From Climacium dendroides (taxonomy: Eukaryota; Streptophyta; Bryopsida; Hypnales; Climaciaceae): DNA of 64,000 nucleotides. The stretch's first letter is position 1; every line of letters begins with the position of its first letter. Made by a program: the position numbers and the translations under genes. The notes below the pieces were generated by a model. The model was not told the origin of the DNA. It saw only the letters and a program-made list of their open reading frames with translations, and did no database searches. The stretch is from assembly GCA_950106755.1 (NCBI GenBank), contig OX467082.1:5394001-5458000 (forward strand), written 5' to 3'. Shown one piece after another: positions 1 to 11,197 of this stretch.

Positions 1-345
1 CAATTGAAGTAACAAATGTCCTAGCCACCTGAAAGACGTAGCTTGAAGCTTGCTATCCCAAATTGATTTTTAGCATGCCACATTGAAACCTCGTAGGCGC
101 CACCTCTTCATGCTCATTCTAATTACTTAGATGGTTATCAAGTCGACAGTGAACAATTTAACAAGACAAAACCAATAGGGATTGTTGCACCCATCAGGGA
201 GTGGGATTTCTTGTTATAGCTTAACTTAGTCCTGTGGAATCTAAAAAGGCCACAAGTAAGACAAAATCGATTGGATGCAACATGATCACCACTACAGAAG
301 AGGAAAATCAAACAAAGAATGTTGTAAACTAGAAAAGTTTCGCAC

Positions 346-890
346 CTGCTCAGCGACAGCCTCGAGGTCATGTCCAAGTTTGTGAAGAGCTTCAGAGTAT
401 TCATCCTTCAGCTCCAGATTGCCAACAGCGTTCAGCAAAGCTCTCCCCTGCATAAACCAAACAGTTCGAAATAGTGAAATATCCGAACTTTTGGAAATAA
501 GGCAGGCAGGAATTCTCTAAAACAACCATACCCTGAACATTAATTCTGCAAAAACCTCACCAAAATGTCAAGATAAGGTAAAAAAGGAACCTTAGGAGGA
601 CGATTAACTTCAATTTCAAAGTTTGATTAGAACAGGTTAATCACCTGTAAAAACTCCATGGACAGGTAATGGATAGTCTTGGCATTCTCCTTGGAGAAGT
701 GCTTGAACGTCTGGTTCCATCTCTCGACTAATGTGTCTCGCAAGCTCTCCGCTGTGGCGACATACGCTTGCTTCAACTCGAACTTGTAGGGCGAGAACGA
801 AGGCGTGAAATCCGCATGGTACTTGATGTTGGAGGCAATTCCATTGGGGTCGGTCGACAAAGGGTTAGCCTGGGGTTGCACATCTGCCAT
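346..890 (-). CDS. Alpha-glucan phosphorylase, cytosolic type (5' part; gene runs off left edge)
   Basis: Two coding exons are visible. Exon 1 (890-645) starts at an ATG and encodes 82 residues beginning MADVQPQANPL. Exon 2 (447-346) encodes 34 residues beginning GRALLNAVGNLEL. The intron between has GT/AG ends and phase 0; another GT donor follows exon 2, and the next exon is outside the window. The joined reading passes through YLSMEFLQ-GRALLNAVGN, a conserved N-terminal block of glycogen/starch phosphorylases (family GT35). These enzymes release glucose-1-phosphate from alpha-1,4-glucans using pyridoxal phosphate; the PLP lysine and active site would lie downstream. The short N-terminus has no plastid transit peptide, so I infer the cytosolic isoform (PHS2-like), which acts on heteroglycans from starch-derived maltose. 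The family call is firm; the isoform call rests on the N-terminus only. Positions 1-345 appear to be intron. Confidence 0.9.
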
Positions 891-2206
891 CTCACACAAA
901 CACCAAACATCAGTGGTCGCCACGATGGATGCCAAACGGCGATGGAGTGCCCACATTAACACAATCACAGTTCAATCTACTTGTTTGGCACTCGCAGGGA
1001 ACAAGCTCTACACAATTGAAAAGACACCACAAACTGGTCAACTAGCGAATTCCAGCGTCCGTCACCCGAAATGCGGTGACGGTCTTATCCACATTACCCG
1101 GACTTATCCTGGAAACGCAAACTTGAATCAATCGTCACTGAAAGAAGCTGGCTTTTTTCAGATGTACATGATGAGTGCGAATAATCTGAAATTAAAGACG
1201 AGAATCGATATACCACCTTGCTCGGATCCTGGCGCGGCTTTTTTCACGGCGCGGGGCTCACTAGCCACAGCTCGAATGAGACCGCTAGGGCGCTGCAATT
1301 CACCAACCCCGTCCACGCTCGTCACCCTGGCGCCCGTCACAATAGACGACATTTTCCAACTGCAACTGGATCCCAGACTGCTCTCTCTCCGCAAGGATGG
1401 AGAGCTTGTTACTGCAATGACAAGTCCGCCCACCCCCCCACCTGGTGCTAAAGTCCCCATGGCCACCCTCACGCAACTCCACAACACCCCGAGCGAACAG
1501 GAAACTGGAATCTATGTGCAATCTCGCCTTTCGCTGACGGAGATTGTCTTCAAATTACGGGCCCCAGCCTAAGGTAGCTAGAATGCTCGATGGGGATGAT
1601 CCACTTGGAGGAAGTGCGAAAACATGTGTGATTGAACTGGCGAGAGTATGCGAAGGAAAAAGGCATTTGTGAAACGTGCAGGCTTTTGGACTGGACGTCG
1701 TCCCTTCGCTCGCTCAAACTTCGATGTATTTCTTTCTCCTACTTTTTCTGCCCTCCGCGAAAATATTCTTCCAATCGTCTTACCGTCAGGCAAATCTGAG
1801 TCGCCATTGGTCCAAGGTTTTGTATTTCCTGGTCAGCTTGGTTGGTGGGGAGGGAGAGAGACGCAGCGGCCTATCATAATGCAGATCGGAGAGACGGAGA
1901 CAAGGAAAGCCATCAGTTCAATCAATAACTGTGAGTAACTGTGAACGACTGTGAACGACTGTGAGTGACTGTGAGTGGCATTGTTAACATTGTTGGTAAC
2001 ATTGAAGCCCCAGCACTGTGCAGTATAATTCCACATGGGGGGAGGGGAGGATGGGCCGGGAATGGGCCAGGAATGGGCCAGGCAACGAAGCATCGTCAGC
2101 ACAGACACCTTAAGAACCAGCCAATGAACTTGTCAATATTATTACCGGTATCTTGGGGGGAATTATACCTCTGCTTGGGAGGTAGACAATATAATGGTTA
2201 ACAATG
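891..2206. other. Upstream region of the phosphorylase gene
   Basis: This is the 5' flank of the minus-strand phosphorylase gene. Base composition is mixed and fairly GC-rich up to about 1,600. Open frames occur here on both strands, but none resembles a known family and they overlap one another, so I call no gene. Two short tandem repeats near 1,928 and 2,050 are the only structured elements. Confidence 0.5.
1928..1977. repeat. Tandem 10-bp repeat, five units
   Basis: Five consecutive units of ACTGTGARYG-like sequence (ACTGTGAGTA, ACTGTGAACG twice, ACTGTGAGTG twice) are visible directly. It is a minisatellite-like tract upstream of the phosphorylase gene. A separate short tract of about three 11-bp units around ATGGGCCAGGA follows at roughly 2,050-2,083. 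Confidence 0.9.
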
Positions 2207-2209
2207 TTA

Positions 2210-2617
2210 GAGCATCCCCACGAGTCTCTTCCCCCTCCCTTTCCGTATCCCAATTCAACATCCAAGAAGATAGGGGTGGGGAAGAGACTGCCCACCAGTC
2301 TTTCCTATATTTGGAGTCTGGAAGAAAAAACTAGCCTTTATTTAGATATTGAAGTAGTGGAGGAAGGTAATTCTGCAGTCCTTGCAGAATTCAAGGAACC
2401 TTACCCCGAATCAAAGGAGGTCACATCATACAGATGGGATAAGAACCAGTATAGGGTTTACTCAGTTTGAGTTCCGTATCGAGACCCCTGTTTGTAAAAC
2501 TTGAACTTCTCTTCCTCCAAAATTTGGAGACATAGTACAATGGTGGGGGCTAGCTCGTCCCTATCCGAATGATTTTCATCTGGATAGGGATAGGGATCTC
2601 CACTGGTGGAGATGCTC
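2210..2617. mobile_element. Tourist-like (PIF/Harbinger-type) MITE with TTA target duplication
   Basis: The left end reads GAGCATCCCCACGAGT and the right end, reverse-complemented, reads GAGCATCTCCACCAGT: 14 of 16 bases match as terminal inverted repeats. The trinucleotide TTA flanks both ends (2207-2209 and 2618-2620), the target duplication typical of PIF/Harbinger elements. GAGCATCTCC ends are a familiar motif of plant Tourist-like MITEs. The element is 408 bp and has no coding capacity. Sequence just to the right (about 2,640-2,925) ends in a diverged copy of the same right terminus (GGATAGGG...TTGTTCTAA), suggesting a second, older relative. Confidence 0.75.
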
Positions 2618-2928
2618 TTAACCCCTAACCCCTAAACGACTAAGAGTTCCCTTTGGGGACTCTAAGAGCTCCCTATCCAGCATCGATTTTGGTAACCTGT
2701 ATCCCCCTTTTCATTAGAAAGTAAGTGTTTTTTTTCCTAAATTCAACAGTAAAAGAAGTTGGCTTCCTTTTGGAGTTGTGTTCTTGTTACCTCCCCGGCT
2801 AGCATCAGTGGGGTTAAAAAGGGGCAGACTAGTGGAGAGGAGGTTCCCCATTCCTATCCTTTTGGATGAATACAGGGGATAAGGATAGGGAATTGGTTGG
2901 TGGGCTTGTTCTAAGGAGTTTGGATAGG

Positions 2929-3794
2929 TTCCTATGACCTCAATTTTTGGTGAAATTTTTCAAAACTTTTTTATAAGATAGAAAAACTTATTAGCTTCAT
3001 GGTAATATAATTTTTTTATTTCAATCAATACCTAGGAGCAAAAGTTATGCCATATTAAACATAATTTTCATGTTTTTGGACAAAAAAAAAATTCAAAAAA
3101 AATTTTAATAATTAAAAAATTCCTTATAGATCTTATTTTTGACTACATGTGAAGCTTTGATTCATTCCATTTGGATTAGTGATGTGAAAGTTATAGACAA
3201 TCTTGTTTTTTGGACAATCTAAGCATCTTCTTGAAAAATAACTTTTAGGATTCATTTTTGAATGCAATATTCACATTTTTTCTAAATTTTTTTTGACAAG
3301 GTTAAGTTTTCTTGTTAAAACAATCTCACCATTGGGATTATTTATTTTAATTCCATGTTAGAGCTATTAAAGATTTAGTTTTTTTTTCAATCTTAAACCT
3401 ACTTCTATTTGATAATTTTTTAAAGAATGAAAATCAAGCATTTATTTTTTGAAATTTTTTTCCCTACACTTTTAATTCAATTCTTCAACACAATTTTTTT
3501 TTTAATTTAAAGTCCATAGTGCAAAAAAATTCTACAAATGGTGGTCAAAGTCATTTAATATTGCATGCCAATGTTCAAAAAAACTTTATTTTCCAACTTT
3601 GAATGCTAATATCTTCCAATTTGTATGGTCAAACTTCATGAAATTTTTACTACATGATCTCATACAATTAAAGTATAAGATCCTACAATTAGATTCTAAA
3701 AAAAGTTTTTTTTGTTTTCTTGAATGAACATAGCAAAAATGGCAGTTTTGAGTGGTTTTTGGTAGAAAAATGGCCTTGGTTCTTTCGTGATTAA
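2929..3794 (+). repeat. Interspersed repeat family A, copy 1 (TTAA-bounded type, diverged)
   Basis: A non-coding AT-rich segment that recurs at 11,250-11,785 and 43,345-44,145. Shared landmarks in order are: 'atgacctcaatttttg' near the start, 'agcaaaagttatgcc' (about 3,036), 'gattcattccatttggatta' (about 3,159), 'atgctaatatcttccaattt' (about 3,603) and 'aatggccttgg' at the end (about 3,769). The right end meets TTAA at 3791-3794. The left end is unclear because MITE-like sequence lies between TTAACCCCTAA (2618) and the first shared landmark. No long open frame is present. Copies 1 and 3 retain a middle portion of about 350 bp that copy 2 lacks. Confidence 0.75.
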
Positions 3795-3804
3795 AGGATG
3801 ACTA

Positions 3805-4160
3805 GATGACCTTGGAAATCATCCCCTTTCATAACCATGTGAATCATGGCTTAGAAAATAGCAAAAGCATTCATTGGAAGTCAAATTACTCTAAAAGATC
3901 TCCCCTTTACACAACAAAATTCCAAAGATATATAGTTGCACTTCTGTCCTACTAGAAGGATTCCTTGTCATCTATTAGATACCAAATGTCCATGTCGACA
4001 TTTAAAGGTTAAGGTAGAAGTACCTATTTCAAACATCCCCTTGTCATGGCCTTTTTGGTTGACTTGTTGTGAACAATAGGTGAATGTGCTATTCATTGAG
4101 AAAAATTCTTTTTTTTCATCTTCTTGTCCACTCATCTTTCTTCTTTACTTACTTAAAGGG
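3805..4160 (+). repeat. Interspersed repeat family G, copy 1
   Basis: This segment is shared with 8,580-8,830: both contain GAAATCATCC, then TCATTGGAAGTCAAA, then AGATCTCC, then CACAACA, then CATCTATTAGA(T/C)ACCAAATG in the same order and spacing. Its right part (from about 4,015, AGTACCTAT, to TCTTCTTGTCCA) recurs after family A copy 3 at 44,208-44,330. It therefore travels both with and without family A. It has no coding capacity and no assigned class. Confidence 0.65.
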
Positions 4161-5167
4161 ACCACTTGTGTGCTAGTCTATAGTCCAAAGTACATAAAAT
4201 TATTTAGCAAGTTTGGGGTGGCCCTTTTATTTTTGTAGGAAGGAAAGCCCCCTACGCTATGCAATTCTAGATGTATGAAGGGGATGGGCCAACTAAAGCC
4301 AATACTAACAACTCATAATAAAGCAACCAATAACGTTGTGAATTTTATAACTTAATTCAATCCTCAAGTATATAGAAGGAAATTATCCTTCCACCTAGGA
4401 GGTGCTTTAGTTAACAATATTATGTAGGTGCATCTACATAGTTGTTTCCACAAATTCGTATTATATTCATACAAACTCAAAAAAATACAAAACCAATTTT
4501 GTTGGTTTCTTGAACCATTTCCTAATAAGAGCACATCATTTCATTTTGTAGCTACCCTCAAATCTTGAATTTAGGTTCGTATTTTTGACGTGGAAAAGTT
4601 CACTCACCGAATTCTACTACTTGTACTCCTGTACTTGAATACTGTACGTATTAAATGTAAATTAATGTAACCAACTAGGTGGGAACCAGGAAAAGAACCA
4701 CAAAATCGAATCTTCCAAGTTTCAACCATTTGTTCTGCGTTTGAATGATTTGTCTGGCCTATTTTACCTTATTACTACAACACTATTTACCTGTGTGAGC
4801 AACAAGACTGGTCAGCATTTCAGTAAATGATCTCCCAGATACTGTGAATACGCAGGCTTTTTTCACAATAATGCGGAGTATCCTATCATTACGTATAATG
4901 TAAGCAGAGAGCATCGTAGCAACAAGTGGAAGCAAAGTGCATCATTGCGAACAAGCGAAGTGTATACAATAAAAATGCAGAGAGATTGCTTGGTTCAGAA
5001 TAGCACTAGTCAATGTTGTTATGATCATATCAGTACTACAAAGAAAAACTTGAAGGAGAAATGTATTCTTCAAACTTGGTACAAATGGCATAACACCAAG
5101 TTAACTAAACCTAAGATTGTTGCGCTTTACTCCGCAATGGTTTACAGGTCCACCGCACACACTGCAA
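4161..5167. other. Intergenic region 3' of the Rossmann gene
   Basis: I see no convincing gene. The sequence is AT-rich on the left and more mixed from about 4,700. The stretch nearest 5,167 probably belongs to the 3' untranslated region or downstream flank of the minus-strand Rossmann gene. Confidence 0.5.
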
Positions 5168-5255
5168 TTACAGTATCCCCACCAAAACATCTACTGAAGT
5201 AATACGGCCAGCATCAAGAGATGCAGCTGGAACGTTGGTATCGTCAAACAACTGC
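5168..5255 (-). other. Possible alternative terminal exon of the Rossmann gene
   Basis: On the minus strand an AG acceptor (TTTATAG) precedes an open stretch of 29 codons ending in TAA (plus-strand TTA at 5168-5170). It encodes a protein-like tail, QLFDDTNVPAAS followed by LDAGRITSVDVLVGIL. A potential donor inside the last annotated exon (exon end 5532, then GTATGC) would join to it in the correct phase after FNSKNK. If used, it would replace the C-terminus of the annotated protein. This is an inference from phase and codon quality only. Confidence 0.35.
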
Positions 5256-5434
5256 CTATAAACAAGAATAAAATTATTCAAAACTAAGACAATAGAACTA
5301 AGAACTACAGATTGCCTGAAATAATCAGACCTGCACATTTTCACTTAGAGGATGTCTCTTCAACTTTTAGTCATTTTCTGATTTGAAGTCGGAAAATTTA
5401 AAAATAGAAATGAAATCTTAACCAAAAGCAACGA

Positions 5435-7339
5435 TCAGGGTAAAAGTCTTCCAGTAATCTCTGAATCTTCCAACACATGCTCATCTGAATCTAGGGTGTA
5501 TAGCTTGTTTAAATCCTCCAAAGGTGCATACTTATTTTTGCTATTGAAGACTTCGAAGGTGACATCTGGTGTGCAGTGACCCTCAACACAGGCCACCGCG
5601 ATAGCTGCGACATCAATCCGACTGATAGACCCTTTCCCTTGATCGCCTGAACAACATTGAATGTATCAGTCAATGACTACCTTGCAAGAGAGAACGGACA
5701 CAGTTGAAGAATAAAGAGCAACTCGACATTTACACAGAGGAAGTCGCATTGAATCCCATCGTGAAACACATCAGCTCACGATGGAAGCAACCGCGTAGCA
5801 AACTAAATAACAGAAGAGCGTACTACTAAGAGCTCAAAGCACATGCACAGATACGAATGAATGTTCCCAAGAAACTATTTGCCTAAGATATAATTCAATT
5901 ACCTTGTTCAATTGTAAGGCCAAGAATGCCACCCAGGTTATTAACAAGTCTTCCAGGTCTGATAATATAGTACGCTAAATCTTCGTGCCTGTACGCTCTC
6001 CTTACTGCTTCTTCTCCCTGTAATAAGGCGTGGAGACGGATACATAATGCGCGTTAGAGATGTACAACACTAAAACGACTAGTGATGAGCTAACATGAAA
6101 GACCCAACCACGTCTACTAAGATTAACATGCATGATACATACCCATTACCACAAGATATGAAACCTAGATGACGGTCTACTGAAAACTTTACCTTGAGTT
6201 TCCATCGAAGTACACGCCCATACAATGAGTTCAGTAGGCAAGAAATCGTATCACAGGTCCTCGTCACGGCCACAGCAGACACGAGCACGAATTTTTGGAC
6301 CTATATAAGAAAGGCTAATTAGAGAGATTCAAAGAAGTCCAAAACACGTCCATTACTAACACAACATATGCCATCCCACCTCAAAGAAAAACAAGTGATG
6401 ACAGAAAAGCCACAACCATGCATTCAGTAACCGCCAGAGATTCCAAAGAAATGTACCCCAACAGAAGCAGCTGCTTCCGCCAAGTTCTTCACGCCTTGGA
6501 AATCCACATATTTTGGACTGTCGTTGTTCCAGCAAGGGAGACGCCATCCTGCTCTTGCTCCAATGGTACACACAATTGCGTCCATTTCCTGGCAGGCCGG
6601 AACTAGAGTCTCGGGCTTCGTGACATCTCCTTGAACGAAGGTTACTCTCGATGACCCATAGGCTGCTTCAGAACAGAAGTCACGAATCACCGACAAGCCA
6701 TAGCCATCAATTGGGATATCAATTACATAACTTTAAATTTAAATCATCTCCTAACTAGATATTGGTAAGCTAATGGGGGATTACCCAATAACTAATTAGC
6801 TTACCAATAGATTTAGAACAAAAACACAGGAAGTACCCAAATTTGAAATTGTAGAACTGATAACCCAATTAACACGAGTAAAATAAAAGCTTACCAAGAG
6901 CTTTAGCAGCCCTTTCCTTATTTCGCACTAAACCATAAACTTCAAATTTATTCCCTGATGTCAGTAGAGTTTTCGTAACCTGCAACATGTCCTCGTTCCG
7001 TCAGGACTGACATATACAAACAGGACTCACAAACGTCACTCAAAAGACAGGTAGAGTTCTCTCACGAGCACTAATCCATTCGGCATTAGATTTACCTATA
7101 TCAATGGGAAAGTAACTGTACATAATAAGCTACATGTTATATGAATCACAACTGAATACCCGCCAAGCCCTAAATCTATGTAATTGTCCATAGAAGTCCA
7201 GATAGTTTTGGCATGCCGCCATTGCAGTCTACTTTTGTAAATTTTATTCCTCCTGCACAAGAGTAGCAGTGCAGAGGTTTACCTCAAGACCTACTCCACT
7301 GCTACAACCCACGACGAGCACTTTGAGTTTATGATTCAT
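5435..7339 (-). CDS. NAD(P)-binding Rossmann-fold protein (atypical SDR / NmrA-like), six exons
   Basis: Exons on the minus strand are 7339-7283, 6979-6895, 6662-6457, 6300-6193, 6017-5903 and 5646-5435. All have GT/AG introns, phases agree, and they give 260 residues. The N-terminus has the nucleotide-binding motif VVGCSSGVG (residues 9-17, GxxxGxG). Next come YGLVRNKERA, FVQGDVTKP and a VCTIGA strand. Later blocks are KFVLVSAVAV and YYIIRPGRL, matching the atypical SDR subgroup in which the active-site region is YxxxxP-like rather than classical YxxxK. Plant relatives are annotated only as NAD(P)-binding or NAD-dependent epimerase-like proteins, several of them plastidial. No transit peptide is visible here, so I infer a cytosolic protein or a missing upstream exon. 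The substrate is unknown. The first exon is short (19 codons), and the start is the first ATG before the glycine motif. The C-terminus is uncertain (see 5168-5255). Confidence 0.88.
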
Positions 7340-7357
7340 ATTGGCAGGTCTGATACG

Positions 7358-8045
7358 TTAGTCCGTTCTCTGCACACAATAATAAAACCAAGGGTTAGAA
7401 ACTCCCAACTACACCCAAGATTAGAGATCCACTTCCGAAGCACTGCAATAGCAGAGTAGCCTCACTGCGTCAATCATGAACTGAGCTCCCGTGCGAGAAC
7501 CAATTTTCTAGATACCACATTACAGCAGATTTCAACTGGAACCCGCTTACATTATTCACTCGGAGACGAATTCAAAGAATCGTCATCATGCAAAACACAG
7601 AGATTCCCAGAAGGAGGAAAAAAACAGAATGAAACACCCAGAATGAAACAAAATTCAGCATCCAGAGAGGAAATAATTGCTTACATGAAGGATTCCAAGT
7701 TACAAGCATGAAAAGTTAGTTTCGTTCTCTACACACAATAATAATACCAAGGGTTCGAAACTACTGGGTACACCAAGATTAGGGCTTTATCTCCACAGCA
7801 GAGCAATTGCAGAATAGCCACAAATTCGTCAATCGGGATCAAAACTCCCTCGACGACCCACTTTCTGGACCCCGCATGACCTCAGATTTCAACTAAACCC
7901 ATAAAAAAGCAAAACCTCGTATCAAACTCAAACTCACACAAGAAGAGCACCCCCACAAACCCAATCGTGCACGGAAGGACAAAAATGAAATTCAACACCC
8001 AAGCTTAGAGAGGAGACGATTGCTCACAAGAATGATTCCTGGAAA
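7358..8045 (-). repeat. Tandem direct duplication upstream of the Rossmann gene
   Basis: Two units of roughly 345 bp follow one another (about 7,358-7,705 and 7,708-8,045). Shared blocks occur in the same order: CACACAATAATAA, CCAAGGGTT, CACCCAAGATTAG versus CACCAAGATTAG, CAGATTTCAACT, then AGAGAGG followed by ATTGCT. Identity is incomplete, so the duplication is not very recent. It covers the likely 5' UTR/promoter of the minus-strand gene and could have duplicated the transcription start region. Confidence 0.75.
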
Positions 8046-8579
8046 AGTTCATTAAGCGATCCCGATCGCATCACTGGCCTTGAATCGCATCCAGAAGCAA
8101 CATCAAGCAACTCAAATAAGGATCGCTTCTTCGTCTGATTTCGTCATTGTTGAGGTTGCAAAATTCTTAATTAAAATTAACGTGGAATTTTACATGCAGT
8201 GGGCCGAAATGGCAAACAGTAGGCTGATGCTGTGGCAGTGCAGAGGACTGACTAAATTCGACCTTGAGGGCGAAGTTGCAACCAGCTGCCCCTATACTCG
8301 ACAATGTTTGCTCCGGAGGCCTCTCCGCCCTGCACGTGGCGGTCTCTGTGGCGATCTCCGACTCCACCTCCAATTCGCTCCGCTGTACGCCCACACCACG
8401 TCGCAATTTTCATTCGAACAAGCGGGGATGGATGGATGTTTCTTTTGGTTTTTCGTTGGATGATCTCAATGGATGATTTGTTAGGAACTGGAATGCCATG
8501 TACTGGTGAAATTTTAGGGGGATTTTGATTGTTTATAACCTTAAGGGTTATAAATTTTTAACCCTCAACCCTTAAGGAT
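8046..8579. other. Intergenic, no gene recognised
   Basis: Overlapping open frames occur on both strands but none resembles a family. The segment just upstream of 8,580 contains short inverted TTAAGGGTT/AACCCTTAA motifs at the border with repeat family G. Confidence 0.4.
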
Positions 8580-8830
8580 GGAAATCATCCATTTTGATAC
8601 CATGGGAATCATTGGTCTAAAAAAATTCAAAAGCAGTCATTGGAAGTCAAAGTACTGTAGAAGATCTCCTTTTTCACACAACATTATGAGGATGAATAGT
8701 TGCAATTATGTCCAATACTTAAAGATTCTCTCTCATCTATTAGACACCAAATGTTTGGTTAAAGGACATGGCTCCTATGACCAAGGTAGTCATCCAAATG
8801 CTTAAATTATTGAACCAATAGGTGCATTCT
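8580..8830 (+). repeat. Interspersed repeat family G, copy 2
   Basis: It is homologous to 3,805-4,010, with the shared blocks GAAATCATCC, TCATTGGAAGTCAAA, AGATCTCC and CATCTATTAGACACCAAATG. It continues into a stretch with AATAGGTGCATTCTTC (about 8,819), a motif that recurs in the palindrome at 9,030-9,245. Confidence 0.65.
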
Positions 8831-9029
8831 TCGTTTTACCAGTGAACAAATCATCCATTGGCCACTTTTAGAGGGCTCAATGTTGTTTGAAGGTTAATTT
8901 TAGATTGTTTTGATTGTTTGAGATAAAATAATTATTTTTTGGATGCCAAATGATGAATGACTAGCGTTAACCTTTAACCAAGGAAGGACATTGGTCTGTA
9001 ACCACTATAACCAAGGTAGTCACTCAAAA

Positions 9030-9245
9030 ATGATTTGATTTTTGATTACTAATAGGTGCATTTTTCATTTTTAGTCTTAATCAACATCCATCGGTCACTT
9101 TCTAGCCTCAACACCCTTCCCAAGTTAACCATGAAAGGATGTGGAGGCTAAAATGTGGTTGATAGATGACTTCATAGATCATTGTAGAATGAAGAATGCA
9201 CCTATTGGTTATAAAATTAGATCATTTTTTGCAATGTACATTGGT
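9030..9245. repeat. Long imperfect palindrome (foldback element)
   Basis: The left arm carries AATGATTTGATTTTTGATTA, AATAGGTGCATTTTTCATT and GTTAACCATG. The right arm carries the reverse complements in mirrored order (CATGAAAGG, GAATGAAGAATGCACCTATT, TTAGATCATTTTT). The centre lies near 9,133. The arms are about 100 bp and imperfect. A direct relative of one arm lies at 8,812. This is a MITE-like foldback structure of unknown class. Confidence 0.65.
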
Positions 9246-9682
9246 AATAGGTGTCATTTCTATAAGGGTTAAACGACAAGTTCAATCCAATGGACTTGAC
9301 TTTCAAATAATCGTTCAATAGATGGTTGAATATTTTAAATAAGTACATCCAAATTGCAATTGACCAAAGATATCCCTAATATACACTACTAAAAATGACA
9401 TTCAAACCAACAAAAAATCAAGAGATATTTGTTGAATCTTTTGGAATCTTTTAGAATTTTTTACAAAGTATGAATATAGAGTTCAAATTTTAATCAAACT
9501 TCATCAATATATAGTTTGATTTTGAATTTGATTAGAATTCTAATTAACTTTCAAATCTAATTCAAATTTGATTCATATAATTTTATTATATTCAAGTTGT
9601 TAATTTTGTAATGATCAAATTTGAGTAGTTCCAAATTAAAATTAAAATACTTAATAGAACTATTCAAATTTAAAGTATTTAA

Positions 9683-10320
9683 CCCCTACAACCCTTTCAT
9701 ATATAGAGGCTTACAACTTATTGCTTCTTTTATAAAAAGACTTTGCAGTTCATTTCAATCAATGTAGAGATTCCATCCTCAACTACAAACTAAAATTCCT
9801 CATAATTTTCACCTTCGCTAATCTAAATGGAATGATTCACATTAGATGAGATTCACCCATTCTACAAAATTGCAAGGTCTCCAGAGTTCTCAAAGTGTAG
9901 GAACTTGGCCTCAACAATAGTTTGATGATGCAAAACAATTATTATATTGGATAATAATTAAAAAATTAAAATTTAAGTTTTATTTTATTTTTTCAATATT
10001 TATTAATTTATTAATTTATTTTGTTTAATTATTTATTTTTTGTTTTAAAACTTTTTTTTATCATTCTTTATTCTAGCTAACAATGGCTCATTCACAATAT
10101 AGAGAACAAGCCTAAAACAATATAGAAAACTATATATCATACAATAATTACTTTTTTAATAATGTAATCAAAATTTATGAATATTGTTATTCCTCCAAGC
10201 TATTCCTAGATCACATGTTGGGTAAAATTTTCAAAGGAAAAAAATGAAAATTTCATTTGTAAATAGATGACCAAAAATGCTACATTGACAAAAGGAAAAG
10301 GATACTTGGTCCTTCAGAGG
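9683..10320 (+). repeat. TTAA-bounded non-coding element, family D copy 1
   Basis: The left edge is TTAA (9679-9682) followed by CCCCTACAACCC. The right edge is GGTCCTTCAGAGG followed by TCAA (10,321), a one-base decay of TTAA. Inside it shares blocks with 10,660-11,079: 'tcctcataa' then 'tttcacctt' or 'tttcatctc', 'aaatggaatgattca' or 'aaatgaaatgattca', 'cacatgtt' and 'aatttcaaag' near the right end. No coding capacity. The class is inferred from TTAA and CCC-type ends. Confidence 0.5.
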
Positions 10321-10659
10321 TCAAATTTCAAATCTTTTTAATTATTCAAATTCTAAGTTCTTAACTATTCAAATTATAAATTTTTAGCTATGCAAATTTT
10401 AAGTTAAAACTATTCAAATTCTAAATTTTGAACTACAAAGAAATGTGAATTGTGGCCAAACCACCTTCTAGTAAAATGCTTGCCAATTATTCATAACTTC
10501 AATCTTAGATTAAATTGAAATTTTACCACTAAAACTAGATTAAAATATAAAACTTATTGAACAATTTTTGTTAGAAACAAATAGAGAAAAATGGCTTCCA
10601 AAGTCCACCGATTTTAGAAACCAAATGGAAAACAATAACTAAATAAATGAAATCATTAC

Positions 10660-11079
10660 ATTTTCTATATTCAAGTAAATCAATGCATAGTACAATGGAG
10701 AAAGCTTCAAAGACTCCATACCTACTCATAAACTAAAAATCCTCATAACTTTCATCTCACTTATCAAAATGAAATGATTCAAAGCTTCCAATGTGAATAT
10801 AAATATGTAGAACTAATTTCAAAAAGAATTTTTTGAAAAAAGTGATTTTTAAAGAAGTTTTTTGGGATGCCTAAGCTACCTGTCGAACGTTGAAAATGAC
10901 ATATCATGTACTAACTTTTTTACTGTGTAGTCAAAAGGTATGAAAATTGTTGGACCTTAAAGCTACTCCTCGGGCACATGTTATGTGAAAATTTCAAAGA
11001 AAAAAAATAAAAACTCCATTTGTAATGAGCTGCCCAAAATTGCTATAATGCCAAAAAACGCAGTTTGAGCATTTAGGGG
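10660..11079 (+). repeat. TTAA-bounded non-coding element, family D copy 2 (left end lost)
   Basis: The right edge reads GAGCATTTAGGGG followed by TTAA (11,080-11,083), matching the right terminus of the other TTAA elements. The interior matches family D copy 1 and a third partial copy at 50,610-50,741 (shared: 'gtgaaaatttcaaag', 'aaaaactccatttgta'). It also contains, in reverse orientation, the family A landmark around GAAGCTTTGA...TTCATTT. This suggests the families are related or nested. I could not place its left end. Confidence 0.5.
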
Positions 11080-11197
11080 TTAAATATGCTTCATATTGCA
11101 TACCAAGGCCCACTAAAGTTTCAAAATAATTGAAAATTGAAATTAAATACTTTATAATATGTCCCAAGCCTTAAGTCTTCATGCACTCTAGAGTATC

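Noticed and set aside
805..1572. A long plus-strand open frame (about 255 codons) upstream of the phosphorylase gene
   Set aside because: It overlaps the phosphorylase first exon antisense, has no family similarity, and competing frames exist on both strands. It looks like chance in GC-richer promoter DNA.
2618..2640. Telomere-like repeats (CCCTAA units; also near 44,157-44,185)
   Set aside because: The units are too few and imperfect. The 2,618 copy is better explained as the CCCC-type end of a TTAA element.
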